Notes under the pieces: generated by a model
Database searches by the model: none
Seen by the model: only the letters and a program-made list of their open reading frames with translations
What the model was told of the DNA's origin: nothing
Position numbers and translations under genes: made by a program
NCBI GenBank assembly: GCA_022410635.1
Contig: JAJVDF010001197.1
Coordinates: 186,027 to 250,026 of the forward strand
From: Tretioscincus oriximinensis
Lineage: Eukaryota > Chordata > Lepidosauria > Squamata > Gymnophthalmidae
Direction of reading: 5' to 3'
DNA: 64,000 nt
Shown here: positions 1 through 12,274 of the stretch, one piece after another
How positions within the stretch are numbered: position 1 is the stretch's first letter
Layout of the letters: each line of letters opens with the position of its first letter

Positions 1-505
1 ATTAGAGGAGCAATTGAAGGTAAGGGGTCGTCTGTAATAATTAACGCATCGTCTGCGTATAGATTAATTTTCGCCTCTAAATTCCGAATTGTGTAGCCCC
101 GAATATCTTGGTTTGCTCTGATTTGATTGGCTAATAAAAATATCAGAGGCGATATGGGGCATCCTTGTTTCACTCCGTTCCTAACAGGAACTGGAGCAGA
201 CAACCCCCCATTCACACTAATTCTCACCGTATTATTTTCGTAAAGTTTCTTGATGGTTTTAACAAAGGTTTGACCGCAATTGAATTTTTCACATACCCTC
301 CCTATATATTTATGATTAACAGAGTCAAACGCCTTGTAGATGTCTAATTTAATCAAGGCTAATTTCCTTTTATATTTTTGGGCGTGATGTATAACATTCG
401 TCGAGATTCTTATAGGATCCCCTAGGTTGCGATGTTTTATAAANCCATACTGGTCCTCTTTAATTACTTTTCCTTAATTTTTGAATCAATTCTGGAAATT
501 TCCAC
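1..505 (-). mobile_element. L1 LINE fragment (reverse transcriptase part)
   Basis: Read on the minus strand, this is part of an L1-type reverse transcriptase. It aligns by eye with 39530-40020 of the well-preserved L1 in this window. The catalytic YADD box lies at about 46-60 (minus strand TACGCAGACGAT). The piece covers the region from just after YADD back to the motif before the first RT aspartate. It continues off the left edge, so its 3' end is not visible. The right end, near 505, is where similarity to the other L1 stops. The frame is broken, so this is a dead copy. Confidence 0.85.
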
Positions 506-1378
506 ATTGACTNTTTCTGCCTAGGGCTGCTGGCCCATGCCAGTATTCTCAGAGGAAATGACATACCAGCATTGGTCCACTGAGACACTGGAGTGGTCCT
601 GAGATAAAATTGCCATCATACATTGGCAGTGTGTCCTTATGCCATATTTCTTTATTTCCCTCTACTTTTGAAGCTGGAAAATGAAACTTTCCATGTTTGA
701 AAGATGTAACTACAGAAATATATTTATTCACATTGGAATTGTCCTGAAAATCAGTATAATGCAAATGCTTTTAGATGGGGCATAGTNCAGGACTCTTAAA
801 GTGATATCTGGATCTAAATCTTGACATTTCACCTAAAAACATTTTGATTGGACATTCTGTGCTGGAGAGAGAACTAGCACAATTAAATTGGTTTTAGGTG
901 AGACCAAGGAGGTAGTGTTAGATGAAGAAAATAGTGTTGATACCACCGGTTCCATTAAGGCCCTATGAACATGGCTGCAGAGCTGCTACTATCACTCCCA
1001 TGATAATAGTGAAAGTATCCTGGGTGAGAAATCAGATACACAAGGGTACGTAGCTCAGGAGCCTGACAAACTGGATGAATGATTGTACTTTATATGTATA
1101 CTTTTGGTGTGCTGATAAAATATATTAAAAATAATATATGTTGTGATTATAACTGTNTTGGATCTTTTTGTGTTGGAATTTNTAGTATTCTGAGCTATAT
1201 TCTAGAATATGGGTTTGGCATCCTTACCTTAAATATACCTTTTGTATACTGCTTTTAAGTCATCCACAATCATTCCTGCACTATGGAAACATTCCTTCAG
1301 TACGCTGTATTCCAACCTTTCTGTGCTCTATGTAGTATGAGACATGTTTTCACCTAATTGAAGGGTTATGAATCTTGA
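506..1378. other. No recognisable feature
   Basis: AT-rich sequence between an L1 and a CR1 fragment. Only short open frames occur, with no family resemblance. Nothing supportable seen. Confidence 0.5.
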
Positions 1379-2530
1379 AGATAAGAACATAAGAAGAGCC
1401 ATACTGGATCAGGTCCACAACCCATCTAGTCCAGCATTCTGTTTCACACAGAAGCCCACCAGATGCACCTGGGCAGTCTGAACAAAGGGAAGCAAAATAT
1501 GCACCTGTTCATGACTCCCTGCAAATAGTATTTCAGGAGTACTTCCTGTTGCTCCATCCAGAAGGCAACATCCAGACATCCATCCTAGTACCCATTTATA
1601 TACTTAGTGTCCATAAACCTGTCTAGTCCTGTCTTGAAGCTATCCAACCTGTTAGCTACCANTACCTCTTCAGGAAGTAAATTCCACAGGCCAATGACAC
1701 TCTGGGTGAAAAAATACTTTCCTTTGTTCTCACTTTTCTACCCATCAGTTTCAAGGATTTGCTGACTTGTTTTCGATTCCTTTCCTAATTATCCCCAACA
1801 TGGGTTTTGCCTTTTTTGNTGCTGCTGCACACTGGATTGATATCTTCATTGAATTGTCCACTTACACCCCAAGATCCTTTTCTTGNTTGGTTACAGAAAG
1901 CTTGGTTCCCATCAGGTAGTAGGAGTAGTTGGGGTTCTTTGCCCCAATGTGCATGACCTTCCACTTGCTTAATTTGAAGTGNATTTGCCACTTTGATGCC
2001 CACTCACCCAATTTTTTGAAGATTGGTGTTACGTTAGCTACCCTCCAACCTACTGGTACTATGCCTGATCTTAANGAAAGATTAAATATTTTGGTTATAA
2101 GTTCAGCAATTTCACATTTGAGTTCTTTAAGAATTCTTGGGTGAATGCCATCTGGCCCTGGGGATTTATTAATGTTCAGCTTATTAAGGCTAGCAAGGAC
2201 TTCCTCCCTTGTTATCTCTACCCAGTTTAATTCCTCTGGTGTTCTTCCTGAAAAGACTAAATCTGGAGCGGATAAATTCCCTTTTCTTCTTCAGTGAAAA
2301 CTGAGGCAAAAATTTGTTTAACTTCTCTGCAATCTCCACGACCTCCTTGATTATGCCTTTTTGTCCATTGCTATCTAGTAGTCTGACTGCTTTCCTGGTA
2401 AGATTCTTATTTCTGATGTATTTGAAAACATCCTTATTATTTCTTTTAATATTCTTTGCAATATGCTCCTCAAAGTTTTTCTTCACATCCCTGTCTACCA
2501 CTTTGCATTTGGAGTTCACACTTCCAACAC
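1379..2530 (-). mobile_element. CR1 LINE, internally deleted
   Basis: Minus-strand CR1 with a normal 3' end: the plus strand starts with ATAAGAACATAAGAAGAGCC, the complement of the terminal TTATGTTCTTAT repeat. The 3' UTR (1379-1690) matches 35983-36320 and 62830-63170. Upstream come the RT-domain phrases VEGHAHWGKEPQLLLLPDGN (1785-1960) and then an earlier segment (NKNLTRKAVRLLDSNG, 2190-2520) that precedes the RT core. Compared with the CR1 at 62024-63172, sequence is missing at about 1760 (roughly 290 bases of C-terminal RT) and at about 2008 (the RT catalytic core). It cannot encode an active protein. Confidence 0.85.
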
Positions 2531-4639
2531 TAGAAGTGGAAATAATTCTACCTTGGCAAGTTCAGAAGGCTGGAAACATCTCTTTTAGCCAATAGACAGT
2601 TCCTAGCAAGAATTCTCTGAAAGTAAGTGTGAAAGAGTCCTCTGTATCCAATATCTGCGGTTATTGTTGAAGTAAAGCACTTAGCTTTGGGGATGAGGAA
2701 GTAATTCTAAACAAGATTTCTAGGCTTATCCCCAAAAAGAAGGCCAAGAGCTTGCAACTTAATGGGAAATTTCAGCAGGTGCTGCTAGTATGATAAACTG
2801 CACCTACTGAAATTTCTTCTTCTTTTGCAACCATTAAATACGTAGAATCCCTGTTCTGATTTTTCCTAATATCCCTAATGGAGTGCTGTACCTAAAGTGT
2901 GAATAACTGCAGGTTTGTATGTTAAACTCCCACAAAAGTTATAAGTTGGCATCTTTATGTAACTTCATTCAATTCCATGAGTTTGAACATTTTTATTTGG
3001 AATTGTAGTATGCCACTGTGTTTTAAATTTTGATTAGAACTCACACAGGCACAACCCTTGCAAAATAACAGAGATAATCATAGATAGATACCCTTTGACT
3101 TTCTGTGGCACTCAGAATCATAGTTCCTGCATGTGATGGGACAGGCAGGAATTCTCATCCATCTCTTTCCATCCGAATANACCTTTCTGATTCATAATGA
3201 TGGGGAAAAATCTCCTTTGAGGAGGCTAGAGTCGGTGATTAGCTTCCATCATTACTTGAAAAGTCAGCTTATTTAAGCAGTTATCTTTCTAGTCAGGGGA
3301 AACATTTTTTCTTTTAAGAGGAATAATATTTTCCTTTCTCTTTATTTAGATAATTTCAGAGACACAAAGTTTCTCGCAAGACCTATTAAATATCCTGAGA
3401 AAACTTGCATCTATTAATTGTTCAGGCAGTTTAGGGTGTTTTTTATTTAAGAAAAAGGTTCCTGTGGCCGTGTGAAAAGCTATTGCCTCCCCCATTAAAA
3501 TCTACCTTGAAATATTAGTCTCAGTGGACTGTAATTACTACAATGATAATACCTCACATACAGTAATAGTCAGAGAAAGCCAGAAGTGCTCAGAATTGCA
3601 TAATAAAACAAGAAAGATTATGATTTGTGGATTGCTTAATGGGGCGAAATTTCAGTCTTACATAAAATCCTTCTTACAGGCCACTAACTGATAACATAAT
3701 TCACCATGTCCAATTCACTAAATTACGTTTGACCCATGGACACAAAAGGAACTTACTAATGCATACAGTACCACAAAGATTCCTGTCACTTTGCCCTTGT
3801 GGGTGTTATGATCTGAACCATACCATATCNGGGGTGACCTTGACAAAAGGAAAGGATCTGGAATGCATCACATTTTGCAGCACGCCATTTTAGGAGAGTT
3901 GACATTTACAGTGGCATGTAAATGTATAAGCTTCCTTTTTGCTTTCTTTTATTTTTGCATATTTGTTACAACTTTCTAAAAACTCTTTAAAATAATTCAA
4001 TGACCCTGGTCACATACACATTTTTAAATTATCATCAATCTTGAAGAACTGATTCAGTTCAGTTCAGGACTGAAGATGAATTAAAGGCATGTATGTGATT
4101 ATTCTGAAATGATATATCTCAAAAGGTGTGATCACATGCATTAAAATGGGGGGCAGCAGGGATTGGGGTAAACTTTAGACTCAAGGGAGAGACAGAAATA
4201 TACCTCTTTAATATATACCTCTTGCTGAGTCTCCATCCATCTGTTCCACAAATGAGAAATAATAACTCTAGGGAAGACTCACTTTGGGGGCATATAGAGA
4301 GGTATACTATGAAGGCTCCTTTATACAGTGGAAATGACCACTAGAGATGATGGACCAATCAGGGATTCAAAAATCTGGCTTGGTAGCAATGAATATATGG
4401 TTAGTGTTTTTTAGGATGTTACATCAAAGATATTGCCAGATTTTGAAGGGAAAGAACAACAATATGACTGTAGGATTTTCTTTGGGCGATTAGGTATATA
4501 GAGGGCATGTTTTGCAAAAGGGGCATTTGAGCGAAGATTTGAATAAAGAATTAGTTTGAAAAATAAAATTACACTTGGTAATTGGTTGATTTCAAAGAAA
4601 TAGCTGTTTTAGTCTGGTTCCAGAAAGCCTGGCAAGTAG
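2531..4639. other. No recognisable feature
   Basis: About 2.1 kb of AT-rich sequence without long open frames, family motifs or terminal repeats that I can recognise. Probably unique or very old repeat-derived DNA. Confidence 0.45.
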
Positions 4640-4795
4640 GGCTTGTTGCATTTTAAAGATGAACAAGAAGAAGGTAGGTGGCATGAGTATTTGTGGACAA
4701 CTCCACTTCTTCAGATGTTCATGCCACCCACTTCTTCATGCTAGTCTCTAAAGTGCTAGACTTGCTAAACTTGTGTAAGTAGAAGGAAAGAGAGC
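4640..4795. repeat. Foldback interspersed repeat, copy 1
   Basis: The left arm near 4665-4705 (AAGGTAGGTGGCATGAG) is the inverse of the right arm near 4722-4745 (TTCATGCCACCCACTT), separated by CTTCTTCAGATG. The right side continues with the TAGTCTCTAAAGTGCTA phrase shared with 9112-9236, 59446-59594 and 60579-60776. No open frame. This looks like a widespread sauropsid interspersed repeat whose formal family name I cannot give. Confidence 0.6.
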
Positions 4796-5842
4796 TCTGT
4801 ATAATCTGGAGCCACAACCATGAGTTAACACAAAATACGTTTTTAAAATTATCATTTCATTTAATAAAATAAATGTGAGTAGAACCTCATTGCTGTTTCA
4901 GTTTGGAGGTTATCATCTAGGCTAACAAGTGTGGGCATTTGGAATTGTGATCACACTGTTTGTCATGCACTTCCTGAGTCCTTAGAATAAAATTGGGACC
5001 CTGACACAAGTGTCTCTGGTCCCCATGGTAACTGTAAAAGGTGAAGCAAATACAATTAAAATGGATCTGGGATATTTACATTTCAGTGATTTAATGGACA
5101 TTAGTGAGAACGAAAAAAGCTTCTAGCTTTTGTTTTTCTAGTTTGTACATTTTTTTCAGAGGGGAGACTTAGGCTGCCTCCAGATGCATGAAAAGAAATA
5201 GNAATTCAAAAACACCTTGGTGATAGTGGTGTGTGGATACTACTACAGTACTCTTATCTTAGCTCTAATCCCTGTTAATGTTGTTGAAAAGGTATTTTCT
5301 GGAATTTAATGTGGGTTAAAGGGGGCTCCCACATTCCCTGATTTCTCCCCTCACCCACTCTGCTCCCTTGAAGAGCAGGGTTACCACAGCAATCAGGGCA
5401 TGACCGTGAGCTAAATGGAATGCTTTGCCCACCTTGCCTCTTTGCCTTCTGAGCTGCCGGGATGCCAACATTTGTTTATTTGCAATGTTGGCTAGCCTCA
5501 CCACTCCTGGCACAGCATATGCAGAAGTCTGCACATTTTAAAAATCACCTTGAGAGAGGCAAGGTGGGGTGAGAGAAGGGGGTGGNGCATTTAAAAGCCC
5601 ACAATTTTGTGGTCTGAGTAGGGGAAGCTGTGTGACCTGGAAAGGTGAGAATGTGGTCTGGGTTTCCTAGTTGCCAAATGTAGTAAGATTAGATGTAGTT
5701 TGTGTATGGATACTAATACATCTAAGTTTCANTTAATCCATTTCTTTTTGGCATGCCTAGACGCAGCCTCATTCTACTTTGTGCATTAGGGATCAGTTGT
5801 GGGTGTTAAAGGAGTTCAGATGGGATTGCCAGTGCCCAAATT
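4796..5842. other. No recognisable feature
   Basis: The first half is AT-rich. 5310-5660 is somewhat more GC-rich with a short minus-strand open frame of 72 residues that resembles no family. No repeat ends recognised. Confidence 0.4.
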
Positions 5843-6353
5843 ATGTTGACATCCCTTCACTATAGTAATGCTATGAGCTCTTGCTCCTCCTCCCCCTTGC
5901 TCCCATCCATGCCTCCACCCACTCCCTCCNTCCCTTGTCCTCTCCAATTCCCCATTCACTTGCTGCTTCTTTGTTTTATTCCTTCTTTCCATTTTCCTTT
6001 CCTTCCTTCTTTATTTTTTCTTCTTTATCTAACTTNCTTCCCTTCTATCTTCCATCCATTCCNTTCTTTGTTTTTCCTTTCCATTCTTCCTTTCTCTCCC
6101 AGTACTGGTTTCTGTACCAAACCCTGGGGTATTCCAATTTTCACAACTTTCCACCCAGAGACCAGTCCATTTATTACTTCCCCCCGTTTTCTGTCTTTTA
6201 GCCAGTTTCCAACCCAGTACTGTGGTTTCTGGAGGCTCCCAAAGTTTCAAGCTTTGTCATTGGTCCTTGGAGGTTGCCAAAGTTCCAGTCCCAGTCATTG
6301 ATTATTATATCTCCGAATGTTGAACTCTCCCACACACCTTTTATGCTGCCTGA
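5843..6353 (-). mobile_element. Small Helitron, copy C (degraded)
   Basis: Same family as 20054-20584 and 16634-17064. On the minus strand it starts near 6353 with TCAGGCAGCATAAAAGG, followed by the shared GTTCAACATTC box. A CR1-like RT fragment follows (about 6095-6225), then a long purine-rich tract (GA-rich on the minus strand, 5880-6095), then the region where the terminal hairpin should lie (5843-5875). The hairpin and CTAG end have decayed, so the 3' limit is set by alignment to the other copies. Confidence 0.65.
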
Positions 6354-7065
6354 AGTTTAAATGAGGTACACTGCAAACATTTTGCCTCTAGAAACATTTT
6401 GTAACTTCTACATTTTTAAAAGCAATCAGTGCATTCCATTTGAAATGAACAGTGAAGTCTTTGTATAGGTCATGTGTGAAATCAGCAGTGACCATACTGC
6501 GTGTGATATCCTCAATCTCAGATATCATTATATAGTTGTCATTGAAAAAGAAAAGCATCTTATACTGTGGAGCTATTTCTGATGTGAAAGAGATTATTAT
6601 TATTATCTTTAAATAAAGCTCTGAGGAAAAAACAACACAGGTGAACCATTCAGTAATATTTGCAAGGCGACTCCGGATGTTGTTAGCACCGGGCAAGTGA
6701 AACAAACTTTGAATGCCATGAAGGTTTCTGAGGTTCATGTGGAAAATGCAATTTTACTCAGTTCGTTGATTTAACCAATTGCAAAGGGGTCAGTCAGTGA
6801 TGAAGTTTGTAGTTATAACTTTCTCGTGTCACTAGCTATTTTGGAACAGTTTGTACAGCCAAACTGCTGATGTTATTTGTTTCTGTCTAAAACAGATACT
6901 TTCAGATTAATGCAGAATTTCCTTGTTTCAAGCATCTGTTAAGACTATATTTTATTGAAATGTGACTATAACATTCATATCAGTAGTCAGAATGGGAGTT
7001 AGCTAGTGCTCCAAGTATGCAGTTTAAAATGTAGGTCATAATTTGCAGGCTGCAGAATCACAGCA
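6354..7065. other. No recognisable feature
   Basis: Contains a 116-codon minus-strand open frame (6388-6738) without recognisable domains or codon character. No repeat match to the rest of the window. Confidence 0.4.
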
Positions 7066-7962
7066 AGTAAATATTTATTTATTTATGTTTTTATACTGCC
7101 CTATACTTTTAGTTAACAATAAAATCACATTTAACACATCTAAAAAGAGAGAGGGAGCAGTTTTCTCAGCCAAAGGCCAGGCCAAAGTTGTGCATCTTCA
7201 AACATTTTCTGAAAGTGCACAGGGATGGTGATTGACACACCATGAGGGGAGACTATTCCATAGCCTGGGGCCTGCCACATAGAAGGCCTCACTGCCACTG
7301 AGGGTGTTAGTACAGTCAAGAAAGCCTCCACTGCAGATCTTAAGGCATGGGCAGGTTCATATGGGAGAAGGCATTCCTTCAGATATTTGGGGCTATATGT
7401 AAGGCTTTGTAGGTGAGAGTTAATACTTTGAATTGGGCTCAGTAGCAAATTGGCAGCTACTACAGTTCTTTCAGGACCGGCGTGATGTGTGTCCGGCCAG
7501 TCAAACTGGCAGCAGTCTAACTGCTGTGTTCTGCATCAGCTGCAGCTTCCAAACTGTTCTCAAAGGCAGCCCCATATAGAGTGCATTATAGTAGTCCAAC
7601 CTGGAAGTTACCAGAGCATGGATTACTGTGGCCAGATCATCCCTGTTCAGAAGTGGCCATATCTGGCAGAACAGACGTAGCTGGAAGTAGGCANTCCTGG
7701 CCACCACCTCCACCTNATCTTCAAGTGTTAGCAAATGATCCAGAAGCACCCCCAGATTTTGCACCCGTCCCTTATAGGGCAATTCCACCCCATCCAGGAC
7801 ACAGGATACCTACACACTTCATGGAACCGGGATATACAGCACCTCCATCCTGTCTGGATTCAGCTTCAATTTATTGACCCCCATTTATTACTGCTTTCAG
7901 GCACCTGTCAAGCACTTCAACCACCTCTCCTAATTCAGATGGAACAGAGAGATAGAGCTGAA
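7066..7962 (-). mobile_element. L2 LINE, 5'-truncated
   Basis: Matches 49660-50640 of the better L2 copy along its length. The plus-strand left end is the TATTTATTTAT tail. The minus strand encodes the L2 C-terminal region, for example MELPYKGRVQNLGVLLDHLL and RDDLATVIHALVTSRLDYYNALYMGLPL (7501-7788). It stops near 7962 at the point corresponding to about 50630, just downstream of the RT YADD box, as expected for a 5'-truncated insertion. Frameshifts and stops make it non-coding. It keeps GAA at the codon that is TAA in the copy at 50577. Confidence 0.88.
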
Positions 7963-8165
7963 TTTAAATACTCCTATTTAAACAGAAGTCTAGATCACTG
8001 TAGCAGCAATATAAGAACAATTTATTTAGCTTTCAAATCAATGTAAATTATCTTGGATGTAAACGTAGTATATCATATTAGTATTTTTAACATGTTATAG
8101 TATGTATATTACTATTAATAAGACCCACATCGCCAATGGTACTAGTTGTGAGTTCTGGAATTATT

Positions 8166-8355
8166 CTTTATTCTCCTATAATCTCCTGTTCTTCTCTTCA
8201 CAACAGGTATTTTCTGAAGTAGGTGGGGCTAAAAGAGCTCCAAAGAACTGTGACTAGCCCAAGGTCACCCAGCTAGCTTTGCGAAAGAGTGCAGAATCTA
8301 ATGGGAGACTTTCAGATAAGAGTCTGACATTTTAACTACAACAGTAGCCTGACTG
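8166..8355 (-). mobile_element. tRNA-derived SINE, family A
   Basis: On the plus strand it carries the family core GAACTGTGACTAGCCCAAGG followed by TCACCCAGCTAGCTTT, preceded by AAGTAGGTGGGGCT. The tRNA-like head (8300-8350) is degraded. Shares its core with copies at 12926, 19038, 31894 and 33337. Confidence 0.7.
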
Positions 8356-8608
8356 TCACACCACAAATAGCCCACAATAATTTATTCACTATAGAAACAT
8401 GCTACAAGAAGTAGTGTGAATACTGTGTGAAATCATATGTTATGGCAATAGATTTAGACGAGCGCTTTATATTATTTTCTCCTTCGTTGATCCACTTAAA
8501 ATTTCTTTCTTCTACTAAGATCCTGTAGAAAAGGAAATCAGACTGTCTCTATACTAGGCAACCAAAGCAGTGGCTAGCAAAGAATGGCTTGCAAGGGGAT
8601 CTCGTAAC

Positions 8609-9103
8609 CAGAGCCGTATCTTGGGCAGGGATTGCAGGGGATAAAGCCCTGGGCAGCAGACTCGTAGCCGTTTATTGGGGGTGGTAAATTGCCAGCCGTT
8701 TAAATTTAAATTTCTCCCACTTGTGTCTACTGGGCATGTCCCAGTGGCAGCTGAGATGTCTGCACATTTCCCAGACACCACCACGAACTGCTGCTGCCAT
8801 GCACCATTGTTGCTCTGCTGCTCTGCATGCGCTGCCACCTGTCTGTCTGTGTGCTGCTTTGCCTGTCTGCCCCGGGCTGCTACCATAGCCCCTGCACAGG
8901 CAGCTAAGAGTGGAAGACAGAAAACATAGGGCAAATGATGTCACCTCCAGAATCTGCTTCTGGGAATGGCACCTGGAGAGACATCACTTCCTGTCCTGCC
9001 TCGGAAGTGTCATCACTTCCTGTCCTGCCTGGAAGTGTTCGGGGGGGGGGGGCGTAAATATTTTTGCAGCCCAGGGGCATCTTACACTCTAAATCCGGCC
9101 CTG
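8609..9103. mobile_element. Non-autonomous hAT-type DNA transposon
   Basis: The right end CTAAATCCGGCCCTG is a typical hAT terminal inverted repeat. The left end CAGAGCCGTATCTTG matches its complement at 11 of 15 positions. Flanking 8-mers are CTCGTAAC (8601-8608) and CTTGTAAC (9104-9111), an 8-bp target duplication with one C/T difference at a CpG. Eight bases is the hAT length. The 495-bp interior has no transposase frame. It contains a near-duplicate of CATCACTTCCTGTCCTGCCT and a G12 run (9041-9052). It appears inserted in the foldback repeat continuing at 9112. Confidence 0.7.
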
Positions 9104-9111
9104 CTTGTAAC

Positions 9112-9236
9112 ATCTTAGAGACTAGCAAGAAAAAGATATCCAGCGTGAGCTTTTGAAGACACTCCATAATTTCTGAAGAAGCAGTTAAGCTTTTATTTCC
9201 TATCTTTTTCATATTAGTCTCTAAGGACACTTCCAC
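9112..9236. repeat. Foldback interspersed repeat, copy 2
   Basis: The left arm (CTTAGAGACTAGCAAGAAAA, then GAGCTTTTGAAGA) is the inverse of the right arm (AGCTTTTATTTCC, then CATATTAGTCTCTAAGG), with TTCTGAAGAAG between. Same family as 4640-4795, 59446-59594 and 60579-60776. Confidence 0.55.
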
Positions 9237-10264
9237 ACAAGGTTCTCCTACTGGGTTGCTAGAATTATCATAATACTCGATATAGACAGCAGAGCTTTCA
9301 CTGTGCTCCTGGGGTCCACCTGGAGAAAAACTTTGTAGTGAAATAACAGATTGCTGATGTTTTCCAACATCAGCCCCAAATGGCTGCTGCTTCCGCAGGA
9401 AGCTGCCTGCAGCCAGGACTACAGAATCGCAGCTGGCTGACATGCATGGTACCAGATTCCTCATCCCTACAGCCTTCCTCTCATCAGCTCACCTCAAATT
9501 TGGGAAGTAAATATGAATGGAGGGATGACTGAATTATGGGTTTTACCCATTTTGGGTTTTACCCCATAATCTGTATTCTGACTAATACAGCCACTTTTTA
9601 AATTCTGCTCCGAGACTATGATATCCACAAGCTCATGACCCTCAGGAACAGTGACCCCATTCCTGACATGGTTGTATATAGTTATTTTTACAGTTCTACT
9701 ATAGTTATTTGTATTGACATTATCTTGTGTTCTCTGTAAATGTGTTAATATGGTGATGGCTCTACTAGGGGCAGTAAAAGGGATTGATTAAGCTTGGCGG
9801 TGCCACCTAATTTTGCAGAAGGAAAAGCCCTCATTAGAAGCCTAGTTAGAAACTTTATATGAAGTTTATGGCTAGAGTAACTGCTCAAGACAAGAATGTT
9901 ATTGATGTACTTTTTGCTGAATAACAATGATGAGTTTAAAAACACAATCTAAAAACAATTGCGGGTTTCACTCCACTTACCTCCATAATCCGTGTGGAGC
10001 TGGTGAGAGGAAGTAGCAGGAAGATGATACCACATGTGTCAGCTAGCCAATTCTTCAGTTTTCTCGCAGTATCCAGCCTTACTGTGAGAAGGTACATGTC
10101 AGAAGGGAGACTTGGGGCACAGGCAGTTTGTTTTGATGCCTGAAATGAAGAGCTCCAATTTATTCTACAGCAACAGATAATTATTCCAGGCAGATGGCTG
10201 GATGTCCATAATCACATGGGGCAGGTTCTAAATCATGTAAGTCCAACTGCGGTACGTAATCCCT
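9237..10264. other. No recognisable feature
   Basis: A minus-strand open frame runs through part of this stretch (8904-9464) but spans the hAT junction and has no domain resemblance. A short imperfect inverted repeat lies at 9534-9571 (ATTATGGG...CCCATAAT). Nothing else. Confidence 0.4.
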
Positions 10265-10439
10265 GTGGGGAGTTAGCATGGANCCTTATTCTGGGTAACA
10301 TCTCAGGACAGAGCTTGGCCACCCACATGCAGGCCCTATGTGGGACCTGCTATATTCTACACTAGTATGTGGATAGCAGGCTCCTATTCTGAGGTATAGC
10401 CCAGAATAAGGCTCCATGTAGACAGGGCCATAGACACTT
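10265..10439. repeat. Palindromic MITE-like repeat
   Basis: The left arm (CTTATTCTGGGTAACATCTCAGG, from about 10285) is mirrored by the right arm (CCTATTCTGAGGTATAGCCCAGAATAAGG, ending near 10420). CACATGCAGG and CTAGTATGTGGATAGCAGG lie inside. Related palindromes occur at 28723-28902, 29820-29935 and 60279-60443. No coding capacity. Confidence 0.55.
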
Positions 10440-12265
10440 TCTTGTCAATACATTGATATGTTTTATTGTGGGCTTCATTTCTGGCTTCACACCAATAAAT
10501 GTAAATGGTGACTATGTGAGTGGCCTGCCTTTGATCCACATGACACTATTTTTGAAACACAGAAAATGCCCAAATGTTTGGACCATTGTTAGTATGCCCC
10601 AAAGAAGAGTGGTGCTTTACTGTCAAAGCTAGGGAAAATTAATTTGCTGTCTTCAGTGTTTGTGAGAAAAAAATATATATAGCAAGAAAACAATGTCTCC
10701 TGTGTCTCCTCTGTCTTCCATGTTTCTAGTNGGAATGCAGTCTCTGAAACTCATTGGCAACTTCAGCTGCTTCTACAGTATTGTTTAGGAATAAGAATTT
10801 CCAAGTTTTTGTGTCATATCAGGTTTGTTCATCAGATTATTATCATGTTACATCACCTAACGAGACATGACAGAATCAGTCTAGTCTAAAGCATTCAAGT
10901 CTAAAGGGTCTTGAGAATACTGTGAATATAGTTTTGTCTATAAAAAGCTAAGTTAAAATGTTTAGTATAGGAAAAGCAAAAATGGTTCTGAATGTTAAAA
11001 AAAGTGGATAATATACTGTCTTAAGCATTCCTTTAGCTTCTCATTTTTCCTACACACACAGTATGAACATAGGAGTTTCTAACAATAAAAATCACATGAA
11101 CTAATTTTGAAATGAATAGAAATGTTCTATTTTTTTGCTTGGCTTGAACCCCCCCCCCCCCGACTAACAAGCTACCTTTGCTTACTTTTCATTTCAAGAT
11201 AGAGCTCCCGAAGTCTTTCTTGACATTTGCAAGATCAGATCAGATGTCTGTTTACATGCCGAATAATGCATCATCTAGCAAAGAAGCCCAGGAGCAGGAA
11301 AAGAAATCTCAAATGCAGCCTTCATAAGGGAATAGATAGCAAAACTCCCTGCCTGAGATGCCATATTTTAGGAGCTGCTTCTTCTCAGGAAGGGCATAAG
11401 TAATTTCTACAATTTATCATTGATAATTGCACAATATTCCCAAAAACATCCGCTCGCCTACCCATAGAAGTGAATGCAGGTATGAGCAAATACTTTGGTC
11501 AATATAGTGTAGAAACTGCTAGAGGAAAGGTGTGGGTTTCAAATCACATATATCTGACAGACTGAGTAAACTCACTGGCTCATTTCTATTTACGGTAGAA
11601 AAGCACCTCTGAAATGACTTAGGTTGCATCCATACAGCACTAGTTTATTCTGGAATTTCCCACTGAAGCAGTTCATCGTTTTATGGTTTTAACATGCCTC
11701 ATTTATCTTTCACAGTATATTCTGAGTTTTATTATTCTGTCAGCTTCTGACTTGCAAGATTTTTTAATTATATGACACTGTCTCTCATTCTATTTTGTTT
11801 GCTGGTAGTCAAGAGGAAATCCAGTAGTCCCTCCTCACAAATGCTAATGGATAATTTGCTGTCAATATCTGATTCCTTTTCCCATAATTTCCCTTCAAAA
11901 CTATCCACACATCAAAGGCTTTCAGCAGCAATCCTAGATGCCAATTTGACACTGGATTTACCCCCAAAAGCAATAATCTGAATAGTTGACTTCAAAACCC
12001 ACAATCTGACAACAGATTGTAGAATAACAGAAATTCAACTTTCGATTGGATTATTGACTCTGCTTGGATGCTGCCTTTGAGAGAATTTACAGATGGCTTG
12101 TGGATAGAATCATTCATACTCCAATATGAATTACTCCTTTCCCATGAATGACTACTTGTAGCTGGAAAAGGTGGATTAGAGAAGGAATGNGAACACAAGA
12201 AGCTTTTGAAGAGTTTCTTTTTTCTTTTCTTTTTGCTAGTTTTAAGATCTGGACCATGACATTTC
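10440..12265. other. Non-coding; one C homopolymer
   Basis: No recognisable family over about 1.8 kb. Contains a C13 run at 11149-11161 and otherwise AT-rich sequence. Confidence 0.4.
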
Positions 12266-12274
12266 AGAGCTACT

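Noticed and set aside
6388..6738. 116-codon minus-strand frame
   Set aside because: No domain, AT-driven residue composition, no support.
9041..9052. G12 run (also C13 at 11149 and G14 at 46071) as regulatory sites
   Set aside because: Plain homopolymers without context; lengths are also unreliable in sequencing.
8554..9464. Minus-strand open frames of 126 and 186 codons
   Set aside because: They cross the hAT element and its junctions and have no domain resemblance.
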